Assembly (NCBI RefSeq): GCF_000227135.1
Contig: NC_018231.1
Location: 163,316-227,315, forward strand
Source of the DNA: Leishmania donovani
Taxonomy: Eukaryota; Euglenozoa; Kinetoplastea; Trypanosomatida; Trypanosomatidae
Direction of reading: 5' to 3'
DNA: 64,000 nt
Shown: positions 51,516 to 61,964 of the stretch, piece after piece
How positions within the stretch are numbered: position 1 is the first letter of the stretch
Layout of the letters: each line of letters opens with the position of its first letter
Program-made: the position numbers and the translations under genes
The notes under the pieces: model-generated
Databases searched by the model: none
What the model saw: the letters and a program-made list of their open reading frames with translations, nothing else
What the model was told of the DNA's origin: nothing

Positions 51516-52112
51516 GTGCTGTGCGCGCGTGCGCGTTTCCGTGGGATTCGGCGTGGATGTTGGACAAGGCAGAGAAGAGGCGGAGGAGGCTGTTGAGGGC
51601 ACGCGGGGTGCGCGCAAGGAGGCGAGACGCCGGCGCTGCCGTGATCGCCGCCCGACATGAGGGCAGGGAGGGAATAGGGAGGGGCAGGGGATGGAGAGGA
51701 AGGCCCCGTGACAGAAGTGCCGTGGAGGGGCACATACGCACTTCCTGCACACAAGCGCGTCGGAGTGCGCACACACACGCGGAGAGAGAAGGGGGTTGTA
51801 GGTGTGGCGAAAGGAGAGAGCGCCCCCTGAAGAAGCAGAAGAAGAAGGCCTGCGCCGGCAACCGCGGTGGTGCAGCCGGCGGAGACCAGCGAGGGAGGCA
51901 ACGAAAAGAATGCAGTGCCCTCGGCGTGGGTGGCGGGGCGGAGGGCGAAGAGGACCGAGACGACCTGCGAGCGAGACGAGAATGGAAGCTCGCACGAGTG
52001 GTGAGGCGAGGGAAGAGAGAAACAACGCAAGCGACAAGATATCACCGTGCGCGCACCGCGTGACGTTGATGTCGATATGCGGGCGCTGCTCGCCGTCTCC
52101 CCTGCCCTTGCT

Positions 52113-52666
52113 CTACTCTAGCATCGTGCGGCTCTCGATGCGCTGAACAGCTGCGGCGGAGCTGGCAGGCAGGGGCTGAGGCTGGAAGAGGGCATCGGGC
52201 AGGAGGAAGACGTAGCGCAACAGGAAGGTGACGCTAAGAAGGACGATTTCCCAGCATGCACACTCCTCAACAGGGCTCACCGGTTGCCTCGCCACCCTTG
52301 TCGCTTGCGAAGGTTGGGCCGCGGCGTTGGCGCTGGTCTGATCTGCTGTTAGTCGCAGTGATACCGCCTGCCGCGAGTCCAGCGTTTCGGCCCGCTTCGC
52401 ATCTGCCTGTCGTCCCCGGCTGCGAAGTGAAGATGCGCCGCGCCTGCTCTGCCCGCCGCGTCCACACACGTCCAGCGTTCAGGGGCGCCTGATGCCTCTC
52501 CCCTCCCCCCACCGCCACCGCCACTGCTGGCGCCTTTGTGGGCCCCCGTTGCCACGGCCGCCGCCGTCTCCACGCCCCCCCCCCCCCGGCGCACGACTTG
52601 TAAAGCATCAACGCGACAAACACTCACACTGCCGGTAGTCCCACAGAGCGTCGGAGAAGGCGCCAT
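52113..52666 (-). pseudogene. Possible small single-pass membrane protein ORF broken by a frameshift
   Basis: Two overlapping minus-strand frames could be parts of one gene. The first runs from an ATG at 52666 and is Gly/Ala-rich (stop near 52349). The second runs to a TAG at 52113 and contains a hydrophobic helix (WEIVLLSVTFLLRYVFLLPD) and a plausible C-terminus, but it has no ATG of its own and is closed by a TGA just upstream of 52469. A shift between about 52350 and 52470 would join them. There is no clear splice acceptor before 52666. Chance open frames in GC-rich DNA are an equally good explanation. Confidence 0.25.
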
Positions 52667-54032
52667 CCTCGTCGTCTTCCCCTTACAGCAGCGTTGCGTG
52701 CGACGATGGCCGGCAGGCTATCTAGTACCGCTGCTGCCGCCGGTTCCGCCCTCCCCCCTCTCCCCCTCCCCTTGTCGCATCGCTCTGCTTCGTTTGTCGC
52801 TGCGGCTGTGGCCGCCTTGGCGGTGGCGGAGACGATGATGGCGGTGATGCACCAGTAGCAGCATCACTGCCTGTCGCCTAGTCTCGGCGTTCGGTGAGAC
52901 GGGGAGCAGGCGATGTTGCAGGGGAGCGCCCGTCAGAGGGAAGGGCAGGGCGTGGATGCGGTGGGGGAGAGGCAGGCCGCATCTTCCGTGCGGGACGTGC
53001 GCGAGTGTGCGTGGGTCTGCGGAGACGTGATTGAGGAGAGCCCCACATATCAAAACAAGTGAGGGGGCGAGCGAGCGCGAGGTAAAGAGACGTGAGGCGA
53101 GGGTGGGTGGAAGATGGGAGAGATGCACAGAGAGACGCCCATCAAGCAGGCTCGTGCGCAACGTTTCTGCTTCTGTCTCGATAGCCGGCACGCACCAGCT
53201 GGCCGCGCGCGTGTTTTCCACCGCGAAAGATGATGATGGTGGATGACGGCGCTTGAATCGCTTCTGGAGGGTGGCGCGCGATGCGGCTGCACAAGATTGC
53301 CCAGAGAGAGAGAGACTTGAGTAGACACACACCCACACACACAAACCCCCAAAGCAGGCGAAGAGAAATCGAGAAGACGGGGAGAGGATGGCCGAAGGCG
53401 ATGATGGTGAGGAGTGAGGAAGAAGGACGGGGCAGCCCATATCGAGTCATATACATCTCCCTCCCGCCAAACGCCTCGCCCATCACCGGCGACGACGTTC
53501 AACGACGCTGCACGCCGCCGCGCCACCACCACATGCCAAGCGCAAACAACAACCGTGAAGTGTTTCTTTGCCCCCCCCCCCTCCATCCACACCCACAGAC
53601 GCACGCACACGCGAACACACACACACACACACACACAACACACAACGCGCACACGTGTGTATGCACGCTGGTGAAGTCTCCCCCCTCCCTCCTCCAATAA
53701 GAGGGCAATATGCAGCGAAAAAGGGAAAAGCAGAGCACCTGCAAACCACCGAGAGAAGCAGTACAGTCAACCACACGCATGCACACGCACGGCGGACATC
53801 ACAACAGTCCTTCTGCCTTCCACAAACGCCGCTGTGAGGCGGCGTGTCCATCGCTTGGAGGCGACTCCTATTAGGCGATCCTCTCTGCCTCTTCGCATAC
53901 AGGCACAGCCGGGCGGTGATGTGGGCGGGTAAAACTGCTGCACATACACAATTCGCGGCCGTCGAGGTCAGCGGGCCGTGCCATTCACAAGTGTGTGTGT
54001 GTGTGTGTGCGCGGGAAGGGGAGAGGGAGGGG

Positions 54033-54059
54033 GGAGGGAGGGAGGGAGGGAGGGAGGGG
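54033..54059. repeat. GGGA tetranucleotide repeat
   Basis: About six copies of GGGA just downstream of the RING gene stop codon, on the plus strand. It follows a TG run. Confidence 0.85.
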
Positions 54060-54102
54060 CAAATCCTCGCTTATTCTGTGATGGGTGGGCGTCCAAGTGC
54101 CG

Positions 54103-55881
54103 CTACATCACCACGCATTCTTCATCACCGCGGCTGCCACGCCCGTTCTGTCGGTGCAGCCGTGAGGCCGGCGCAGCCTTCGCGGTTGGGCTTGCTTCTG
54201 GCCGTTGCTGACCAATAACAGGCGACGCCGCGACGCCGCCTACGGTGCCGCCGCCGCTGTTCACGAAGCGCTGCTGTTGCCGTTGCTGCCATTGAGAGGG
54301 CGCTCTTAATGGTGACATGGGAGGCTGCGCCAGAGAGGAATAGCTGGAGGCTCCGTAATGCTGGGCGTGCAGCTGTGTGTACGGGTGCAGCGATGCCTGC
54401 GCTGTATCGCTGAAGAAGCACTCGCTCACCTGCAGCGAGGCGGACTCGCTAGAGCCCGAGAAGCTGGACGCCCCGCCGCCTCCGATGCTCGCGCAAGCCC
54501 TCCTAGAAAGGTGCACCGGAGAAGAAGAGCCTGGCGCAGCCACGGGTTGTGGTCGACCGGATCCTGAGTGCGAGCTGCTGGAAACCGTGATGGAGATCGC
54601 TGGCGGCGGCGTCGAGAGGTCCCCTTCATAACCCGTCTTTATAGACTTCAGAGTCTGCAAGAACTGCCGAAGGCTAACGTACCCGGTATGCTGCTCATCG
54701 CACAGCCGGAAGTGCCGCATCGCCTGCTCAGGCGTCTGCGCGTACCCGTGCCGCAAGCATAGGTAGCGGAAGCCGCTTGCGTCGATGACGCCGTTGTACT
54801 CGGGGTCGGCGGTTCGAAATTGCAAGAGGGCGTCGGTGTACTCGTACCGGCTAAGACCGAACAGCGCCGATGGGTCTGGCGGATGCGTGCTGAGCCAACG
54901 CAGAAAGTCGTCCTGGGAGACGTACCCCTTGCACGCGTGATCCATGCTGGCGAAGATAACGCCAACGTCGTCCTCGCGCTGCACAAAGTTCATGCAGAAA
55001 CACAAGTCTCGCAGCTGCCCAGCGCTCAGACGGCCGGCGCCGCCGTCGAACATCATGAAGACTCCGACGAGTTGGTCGTACTCGATCTGCGAGAGCCCGT
55101 AGCGCCGCCACAGCTCTTGGGCGTGGGACGGCGAGGCGCTGGTCGACATGCAAGTATGCGACGCGCTGTCATTCGTGGGACCCGTATGTGGCGTCTGCAG
55201 CGGAGACGTGGCCATACACGAGCTGTTCACCGATACCGCCTCAGCAGGAACACAGTTGTGCGAGGGATCGACGCTGTCTCTCAATGGTGACATGTCGCTC
55301 GCTCGCAGCGTCGCCGACGACGGGTCGTCGCCGATGGGGATGTAGCCATCCTCAATCTCGCGCTGCGCCCGGCGCGGACCGTTGCGGACGGCGGGCGACG
55401 AGGCCGGCGGCGACGGGGACGCCTGTGCGCCGCCTTCTCGAGTCGGCATTCCCTCAGCCGGCGTCGATGCTGTCGAAAAGGCCACGTCTGACAGCCCGGT
55501 GGAGTGATGGTTCGACTTCACGGCGCCGTCCACCCCCGTGCACGTGTGCTGCTGCTCTGAAGACTCTCGCGTCCCTCGCCAGTGGCAGTACCGACACTCC
55601 ACCTCGATCATCAGCACTGAGTTCAGCAGCATACGGTTGGGCTTCTTCTCGCTCTGCAAGATAGTTTGGCACAGCGGGCACTGAAAGTTCTGCATGATCA
55701 TCGGCTGCGCCGCGTGCTGCGCGCGGGCGGCGCCGATGCACCGCTTGCAGAAAATGTCGCCGCACGGCACCAATTCCACCGGATCTGCCCAGGAGTCGTG
55801 GCAGAGCGGGCACAGAAACAGAGGGTCGATATTCTGCCCTGGCACCATCGTAAACTGCCGCAGCGGCAGCGGGACATCCAT
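54103..55881 (-). CDS. RING finger protein with TRAF-like zinc knuckle and EF-hand-like repeats
   Basis: Predicted 592-residue protein. An N-terminal RING-type finger has Cys 24, 27, 40, Asp 42, Cys 45, 48, 68 and 71; Asp 42 (PCGDIFC) occupies the usual His position. A second small zinc motif follows (C96-x2-C99 ... H112-x-C114), as in TRAF-related E3 ligases. After a Ser/Thr-rich linker, residues about 265-410 carry EF-hand-like helix-loop-helix repeats (FDGGAGRLSAGQLRDL, DHACKGYVSQDDFLRWL, DPEYNGVIDASGFRYL, DEQHTGYVSLRQFLQTL). Their loops are only partly canonical, so calcium binding is uncertain. A ubiquitin E3 ligase role is inferred from the RING. The start ATG is at 55879-55881 and the stop is TAG. 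Confidence 0.9.
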   Translation of the reverse strand: MDVPLPLRQFTMVPGQNIDPLFLCPLCHDSWADPVELVPCGDIFCKRCIGAARAQHAAQPMIMQNFQCPLCQTILQSEKKPNRMLLNSVLMIEVECRYCHWRGTRESSEQQHTCTGVDGAVKSNHHSTGLSDVAFSTASTPAEGMPTREGGAQASPSPPASSPAVRNGPRRAQREIEDGYIPIGDDPSSATLRASDMSPLRDSVDPSHNCVPAEAVSVNSSCMATSPLQTPHTGPTNDSASHTCMSTSASPSHAQELWRRYGLSQIEYDQLVGVFMMFDGGAGRLSAGQLRDLCFCMNFVQREDDVGVIFASMDHACKGYVSQDDFLRWLSTHPPDPSALFGLSRYEYTDALLQFRTADPEYNGVIDASGFRYLCLRHGYAQTPEQAMRHFRLCDEQHTGYVSLRQFLQTLKSIKTGYEGDLSTPPPAISITVSSSSHSGSGRPQPVAAPGSSSPVHLSRRACASIGGGGASSFSGSSESASLQVSECFFSDTAQASLHPYTQLHAQHYGASSYSSLAQPPMSPLRAPSQWQQRQQQRFVNSGGGTVGGVAASPVIGQQRPEASPTAKAAPASRLHRQNGRGSRGDEECVVM

Positions 55882-56817
55882 GATGAAGGCGAGAGAGGGT
55901 TGGTGGGTGCGTCCGTGTGCTCGTGCGTGCGTGTGTCTGTGTGCCTAATATCGATGCCCGTCCACGGATCACCGCTGCCGGGGATGAACAGCAGAGAAAC
56001 GCGATGCTAGCAGTGAATCCGCTGAGCAGCACGGCAAGAGCGATGTATGTGTCTATACGGAGCCCGTGAGGACGCGCAGAAGAGGCGCGTGGGGTGACGG
56101 TGGCAGGCAGACCTTGGGAGAGTGGACACGGTCAGGACACGCACACAGAGACATACCGGAATGCACTGCAGCAGAAGACCAACGAGCTAACGAGCCACCA
56201 CCAAGTAAGAGCAGCAACGAGAGAGAGGGAGAGGGGTGTCAGAGGAGAGAGTGTGCAGCTGTGAGCGTGTGCGTGTCCGGCACATGAGAGAAGGCTTTTA
56301 AATGGGCGATGGTTGCGAAACACCTGACTCGGCTGGCGGTGGTGGTGGTCTTCGTCGTCGTCTGGCGAGTCGTAGCGGTTCCACTGCCACAGAGAGAAAG
56401 CAATGAGTGCTGCAGCTGCGCCACGAGAGAAGGCGGGATAGATAGACTCGCCCGGTCTCACGAGATGTGCCGCCTCCTCGCCCTCGCATAGGTGCGCGTC
56501 GTTCTCATGAGCGCGTCCCCTCTTCCCATCTTCTTTGCCCGCGCAAGAGGTGCGTGTGTGTGTACGTGTGTGCGTTCTGGCCCCCCCCCCCACGCAGGAA
56601 CTTCAGGCGTCGCTGCTGTCTTTGAGATCACATCGATTGGGGAGTGGGGGGGGGGCCGACACACATATACATAAGATACACACACACAAACGTTTACAGT
56701 GGCACAGTTCATTCCTCCGCCGGGGTGCACGCACGCACGCGTGCGGCTGGCCTGGTGCGTCGTCAGACACACATATACATAAGACACACACACACACTCT
56801 CTCTCCCACGCGCCGAG
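55882..56817 (-). other. Intergenic region between IFT139 and the RING protein gene
   Basis: IFT139 3' UTR and RING-protein 5' flank. A pyrimidine stretch followed by CCCCGGCAG (minus strand, near 55977) could be the RING gene acceptor. A C run lies at 56581-56591 and CA runs near 56678-56688 and 56783-56795. I see no gene. Confidence 0.5.
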
Positions 56818-59800
56818 TTACGGCCGCAGCATTGAGTAGGCAACGTCCATGACATCTGCCTCGATGTGCGGGTACGTGGCGTGGTGGGCGAGCACGCGCT
56901 TGCACACGTCGATCGCCTTCACCGGCTCGCCGCCGCGTAGGTAGTTGAACCCCAGCTTGTATCCGACAGCCGGGTCGGACTCCTGCACCAGTTCCCAGGC
57001 TTTCTGATAGCACCGCGAAGCGTCCTTGTGCTTCTGGTTCCGCTCGTAGATCATGCCGAGCGCGTTCCAGGCGGAACCGCAGCCCTGGTTGGCCGCCAGC
57101 ACCTGCTGCAGCACGAACCGAGCATTCTCGAGCTGGCCCTCCTGCGTGTCCATGTACGCCTGCAAGAGCATCGCACGTTCGATTGTGTCGTCCTCGGAGC
57201 ACGTGAGGATCGCGATCGGAGGAGAGACAGTAATCGGGGCTGGCGGCTCCGCGGCGTCGCCCTTGCTCTTGTCCGCCTGCTTCGTCACCGGCATCTTTGC
57301 CATGACCTTCTTGCTCTCCAGCAACCTCGCCAGCACGTTCCGCGCGGCCGTCTCCTGCCCAGAAACGAAGAGGCTGATGGCCAGCCCGAGAAACGCCTCC
57401 GGGTGCACCACCTTGCACTGCAGCGCGAAGGCGAGTGTGGCCGTGCTGCTGCCGCTGCTGCGCTGCGCCAGCTCCGCGGCGGCCTCGTGCATGCTGGCCA
57501 GCAGCTGGAGGTCCTCGTCGTCGTCCGAGTCGCTGTCACCGACACGCCGCGGCTTCTTCCCTGCTTTGGTGGCGTCTTTGTCGCTGCCACTTCTGCCTTT
57601 CTTCTCGGCAGTCGTCGCGCCGCACGCCGCTCTAGCGCCGGACACGCCGCCGGCTTCAGCAGCTACAATGCACTCCAGAAATAGATGCAGCGCCGTCTCG
57701 AGCTCCTCCGGGCGTCGTGTCGCCATCGTGCAGTATGCCTGAAGAATGCGTCTTTCCTCGCTGTGCACCGGCAGCAGCAACAGCAGCTGCTCTGCGTAGC
57801 GTATGTTTTCGTGCAGCTCCGTACCACCGGTCGAGGCTGCCGCTGCGGGGCCTTTGCTCTGGGGCGCTGACTTCTGGTGCTGCTGCTCAGTGAGCGGTAA
57901 GCCTGCCGCTGCCGGGTTCGCGCCTCGCACCCAGAGATCCTGCGTGGTCGGTACGAGGTAAATTCGGATCATGCGCACCAACGCCCGCGTGCACCACGCG
58001 TTGTCGGTTGGCAGACGCGCCAAGTTGAAGTGTCGCAGCGCCTCGGCGTTGTTGTTGCAGAGGTGCTCGTAGAGGCCGCGTGCGTAGCTCAAGCCCGGAT
58101 CGGCGCGCTGGCCCGCCGGTACGGCTGCCGCCGCCCTACCCAGCGCGTCCTTGGCCTCCGTCAGCTGTCCGGCGTGGTAGAGGAGGATGAGGTAGTAGAC
58201 CAGAGCCTCGTAATGCTGGGGGGTCTTCCTTAGAAGGTCATCGAACATGTCTCGAGCGTCCTCGGTGCGACCCTGCTGTGTGTACAGGTTCGCCAGCAGT
58301 ATCACTGCATCTGCATTGCTCGAGCTGCCGTCTGCCATGCGCAGCACTGTCGTGCAGTGTCGCTCGCACCCGTCCATGTCACCGGTGCGGTAGCAGAGCT
58401 GCGCCGACTCGAGCTGTGCGCACTCGTTCGACTCATCGTACGTGATGGCCTCGCGCAGGTACTCCCGCGCGTTCGTCAGCCGTGCCGCAATAGCGGACTG
58501 GAGCGCCAGCGCCGCGGCAGCCTCCACCTTCTTGTCCGTCATGATGACCGAGGAGGGCGGCGGCGCAGGGGTGCTGTAGATGCACCGCGCGCCTAGCTCG
58601 GTGCAAATCCCCGACATGACGACGCGCTGCTCGGCGTTCACTTCGGCCGTTTCGGCACGCAGCTGCTGCTCGATGAGGCGCCGTTGCAGCGATCGGGCTG
58701 TGAGAAGGGCCCTGAGGGCCGCATCGCCGTGATCGCCGTCGCTGCCAGTGTGGGCGGTGCCTTGCTCGCTCAACGGAACCGTCCACGGCTGGTCGCGCAG
58801 CACCTTGTACAGGAGGAGGTAAAGGTTGATCCGCTCAATCGCCGTCCCTACCGTTTCCGCAGACCCCGCCGCTGCTGCGGACGCCACACCTGCACCGGCG
58901 CCGTTTGTGGAAGGAAGCTCGTACACGGGGGACATCACGATAGTCTCGCGCGCCGCGTCTATGCGGCCCAGCCGCCACTGCAGCGTGGCGAGGTCGGCCC
59001 GCACGATGGAGAGGTGCGGGTCGGACATGAGCGCGTCCTGGTAGTACCGGATTGCTTTGGCGTAGTCGTGCGCCGCGACGAGAGCGCGGCCAACGCGCAC
59101 AGACAGCTCGCTGCTGGATGGAGAGAGCGCCCTGGCCTTCTCGTACGCCGCGATCGCCTGCTCTGGCTCCTGAATTACTGTGTAGGCTTCGCCAAGCGCA
59201 ACGTAGCTCTGCGCGGACGGAACCGCCTCGGCCATCTCCTGGAAGCACTGGATGTACATGCCCAAGTTGTGCTTCTGTGTGAGGAAGAGCTTGCCCAGCT
59301 GCGAGTGGGCGGCCGTGTAGAACTCGCTCTTGCTCGGCACCTGCCGCAGCAGCTCGATGCCTTTATCGACATCTGTGCGCGCGGCCAGCATCGCCTGCGC
59401 AATGACTACGCGCCCTATCTGCGCTGAGTCTCGGAACTGGAGAGCTGCCTCCGCCAGTGTCGCGCGCGCCGCTTCCACGTCGCGCACGCGCAGCTGCGCC
59501 TGCGCCAGCTGTAGGTACAGAGTTACTGTCTCCGGCACGCTGAGCGGATTCGTTGGCTTTCCCGCGGAGGAAGCGGCGGCCGCGCTCTTCACGGTGCTGT
59601 AGGCGCGCTGCAACGACGCGAGAGCCTCCGCGTACTTGCCCGTGGTGCCTTGCACTGTGCCGAGTAGCAGGTTGTAAAGGGGCTGCTCCTGTAGGGAGAA
59701 GTCGAGAGTCAGCGCACGCTCCAAGGCCTGGCTGGCGAGCTTGACATCCCCCATGTACTGGCATATATGGCTCGACAGCAGGAAGGCGTCCGGCAGCGGC

Positions 59801-61470
59801 TGCTCCTGCATGAGAAGCGTGTTCTTGAGCAGGTTCTGAGCCTTGCGCACGTCACCTCTGACGAACCACACCTTGGCCAGCATCAGCTGCGCCTCCATGC
59901 AGGCTGGCAGGTGCTGCACGACGAACTCGAGATGGCGCCCACACTTCTCGCTGACCACGTCCGTGTGCTTGAACATCGGGTCCGGTGGTTCGTTGCGGCA
60001 GTGCATGAGGTAGGCATGGGCGATGGCGAGCGCAACGGGGGCGTTGAGGTGCACATACACCTCCATTCCAGATCCCGCGCGCTCCTTGACGTCTTGCTTG
60101 ATCGCCTCGGCTGCCTGATCCAGATACCGTAACACCGCTGTCTCCTCTTCCATGCCGCGCCGGCGCCACCGCAGCTGCGCGTTCAGCATGCTGAGCTCCG
60201 CGTTGCGCTGCGCAGCCGGCTGCAGCTGATTACAAAATTGTAGCTGCGCCGCCGCCTCCTCCACGTCGCCCTGGTGCAAGAGGCACGTCACGGTCCCTAG
60301 GAGCGGGCCCAGGCTGTCCGTCAGCGTTGCGGCCTTGCGGAAAGTCGCCACGGCGGTCTTGTAGTCATGCCGGTACAGCTGCTGGTACCCCAACCCGCAG
60401 AGCACATCGCCGTTGCGGCTATCCAGCGCACACGCCATCTCCGAAAACTGCGTGGTGATGTTTAACAGATCCAGCCGATCACCAGCCAGGCGAGAGAAGA
60501 CGAGTGCGAATTGGTGCAGCAGTGCCACGTTGCGCGGCTCCTTGGCCCGGACGGCGTCGAGCAGGCGGCGTAACCGCACCTGTGCGGCGTCTTGGCGGGT
60601 GTCCTTTCCAATTGCGTAGAGCGCCTCGAGTGCGAGGGCCTCGACATTGCCCTTGTCGTGGGCGAGGATGCGGTGAGTCACCTCTATCGCCTGCTCCCAG
60701 TCATCGGCCTGCATGAGCAGGCGCGCCTTGCCCACCAGTGGGGGGATGCTGCAGTTCGGATAAAGGACGACAAGGCGGTCCAGCAGGCTCTGCGCCTTCA
60801 TCAACTGCGTCTTATGCTCGAGGAAGGCCACGTAGCCAAGCGCGGCGTTCATGTCGGTCCACTTGGTGGTGCCGCTCCCACCGCCGCCGGCCTCATTGCT
60901 AGACTGAAAAAACGAGTACTGCGCCTCCTCCATCTCCAGCATTCTGGAGAACAGCGCGCCAGCCTTCTCCAGCAGCGCACCGCGGCCCGACAGCAGATCT
61001 ACCCAGCCGCGGATGGTGCCGTAGTTCGTGTACTCGTCCCGGTATGCCATCGCCGCCTCGTTGTCCGTGAACTTGAGCAGGATGTCTCTGGCTGCGTTGA
61101 TGTCCCCAGCGGCCCAGCACAACGCCGCCGCCTGCACCCAGCCACCCATGTTGTCAGCCACTTCGAAGCCGTCGAGCTTCGCCTCCGTCTGCGCCACGCC
61201 TTCCTGATCGCGGTTATTCCTGTAAATGAGTTGCATGCCCATGAGCGCCGGCACGGCGGTGGCGCGGCGCGACTCGACAGTCTTGTACTCGCGAATGGCA
61301 TCGTTCGCCATGCCTTGCCGATCCAGCGTCAGCGCCCGCCATACACGGAACATGTGATCATCCGTGGACTGAATGACGGACATGCACACCTCCTCCGCAT
61401 GGTGCCAGTACTTCTCTCGCACATAAAAGAGAAGCAGGGCGTAGTTCGTGCGAAGGATTGTGGCGGTCAT
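56818..61470 (-). CDS. IFT139: Intraflagellar transport protein IFT139 (TTC21B)
   Basis: Predicted 1550-residue protein built of tetratricopeptide repeats almost throughout. Similarity to TTC21B/IFT139 is clear at both ends: an N-terminal YVREKYWHHAEEVC segment, a middle EAYTVIQEPEQAIAAYEKA, and the C-terminal DPAVGYKLGFNYLRGGEPVK and HATYPHIEADVM-type segments, ending in LRP like the animal protein. IFT139 is a subunit of the IFT-A complex, which drives retrograde transport in the flagellum and delivery of membrane cargo. The protein is about 230 residues longer than the human one. The extra length lies largely in Ala/Gly-rich linkers (near 865-885 and 1210-1240) and a Lys/Asp-rich insert (near 1290-1320). 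The start is the ATG at 61468-61470, with CCGCAG just upstream. Confidence 0.97.
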   Translation of the reverse strand: MTATILRTNYALLLFYVREKYWHHAEEVCMSVIQSTDDHMFRVWRALTLDRQGMANDAIREYKTVESRRATAVPALMGMQLIYRNNRDQEGVAQTEAKLDGFEVADNMGGWVQAAALCWAAGDINAARDILLKFTDNEAAMAYRDEYTNYGTIRGWVDLLSGRGALLEKAGALFSRMLEMEEAQYSFFQSSNEAGGGGSGTTKWTDMNAALGYVAFLEHKTQLMKAQSLLDRLVVLYPNCSIPPLVGKARLLMQADDWEQAIEVTHRILAHDKGNVEALALEALYAIGKDTRQDAAQVRLRRLLDAVRAKEPRNVALLHQFALVFSRLAGDRLDLLNITTQFSEMACALDSRNGDVLCGLGYQQLYRHDYKTAVATFRKAATLTDSLGPLLGTVTCLLHQGDVEEAAAQLQFCNQLQPAAQRNAELSMLNAQLRWRRRGMEEETAVLRYLDQAAEAIKQDVKERAGSGMEVYVHLNAPVALAIAHAYLMHCRNEPPDPMFKHTDVVSEKCGRHLEFVVQHLPACMEAQLMLAKVWFVRGDVRKAQNLLKNTLLMQEQPLPDAFLLSSHICQYMGDVKLASQALERALTLDFSLQEQPLYNLLLGTVQGTTGKYAEALASLQRAYSTVKSAAAASSAGKPTNPLSVPETVTLYLQLAQAQLRVRDVEAARATLAEAALQFRDSAQIGRVVIAQAMLAARTDVDKGIELLRQVPSKSEFYTAAHSQLGKLFLTQKHNLGMYIQCFQEMAEAVPSAQSYVALGEAYTVIQEPEQAIAAYEKARALSPSSSELSVRVGRALVAAHDYAKAIRYYQDALMSDPHLSIVRADLATLQWRLGRIDAARETIVMSPVYELPSTNGAGAGVASAAAAGSAETVGTAIERINLYLLLYKVLRDQPWTVPLSEQGTAHTGSDGDHGDAALRALLTARSLQRRLIEQQLRAETAEVNAEQRVVMSGICTELGARCIYSTPAPPPSSVIMTDKKVEAAAALALQSAIAARLTNAREYLREAITYDESNECAQLESAQLCYRTGDMDGCERHCTTVLRMADGSSSNADAVILLANLYTQQGRTEDARDMFDDLLRKTPQHYEALVYYLILLYHAGQLTEAKDALGRAAAAVPAGQRADPGLSYARGLYEHLCNNNAEALRHFNLARLPTDNAWCTRALVRMIRIYLVPTTQDLWVRGANPAAAGLPLTEQQHQKSAPQSKGPAAAASTGGTELHENIRYAEQLLLLLPVHSEERRILQAYCTMATRRPEELETALHLFLECIVAAEAGGVSGARAACGATTAEKKGRSGSDKDATKAGKKPRRVGDSDSDDDEDLQLLASMHEAAAELAQRSSGSSTATLAFALQCKVVHPEAFLGLAISLFVSGQETAARNVLARLLESKKVMAKMPVTKQADKSKGDAAEPPAPITVSPPIAILTCSEDDTIERAMLLQAYMDTQEGQLENARFVLQQVLAANQGCGSAWNALGMIYERNQKHKDASRCYQKAWELVQESDPAVGYKLGFNYLRGGEPVKAIDVCKRVLAHHATYPHIEADVMDVAYSMLRP

Positions 61471-61964
61471 GGCTGCGGCGTCGGCAACAATGAGCGATAG
61501 TTTTTTTTTTTAGAAGTAGAGCCCGATCAGCGGGAGTGACGCTGCACGGCTTCTAAGGGTCGCTGTCTACCTCTACGCTCTCTGTGCGTGCGTGCGGGGA
61601 GCAGTGCGTCCTTACAGCTGGCGTCTCCTTCGTAATTTCTTCGTGTGCTGTACGTGATGATGGCTGCTGCGAGAGTCGTTGTGGGTGTATGTGTGGGTGT
61701 TCCGGGGTATAGAGCTCCGGTGCGACGGCGGGTCAGCCGTCAGGCAGAAAGGGGGAAGAAAATGCATGGACCAAGAAGGGTGCGTGGACAATGAAGAGAG
61801 AAGAGGGGTCCGCTCAGCCCATTCAATTGCATTCCTCAGGCGAAAGCCGCAGATCCGTAAGTGCCGGCGCGCATGCGTGCATGTAAGACGGGCTCGACGC
61901 TATTCACCACAACACCGTGCGTGCGTCTCCAATAGACAACGGCACGCTCACAGATACTCTCATC
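61471..61964 (-). other. 5' flank of IFT139
   Basis: About 490 bases without a gene between IFT139 and the repeat array. An 11-base T run (A run on the coding strand) lies at 61501-61511. Confidence 0.5.

Larger units (their letters stand above)
51450..54102 (-). other. Intergenic region downstream of the RING protein gene
   Basis: About 2.65 kb, mainly RING-protein 3' UTR. It contains the doubtful ORF at 52113-52666, a run of 13 C at 52575-52587, a C-rich run near 53570-53580, CA runs near 53617-53640 and a GGGA repeat at 54033-54059. Confidence 0.5.
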
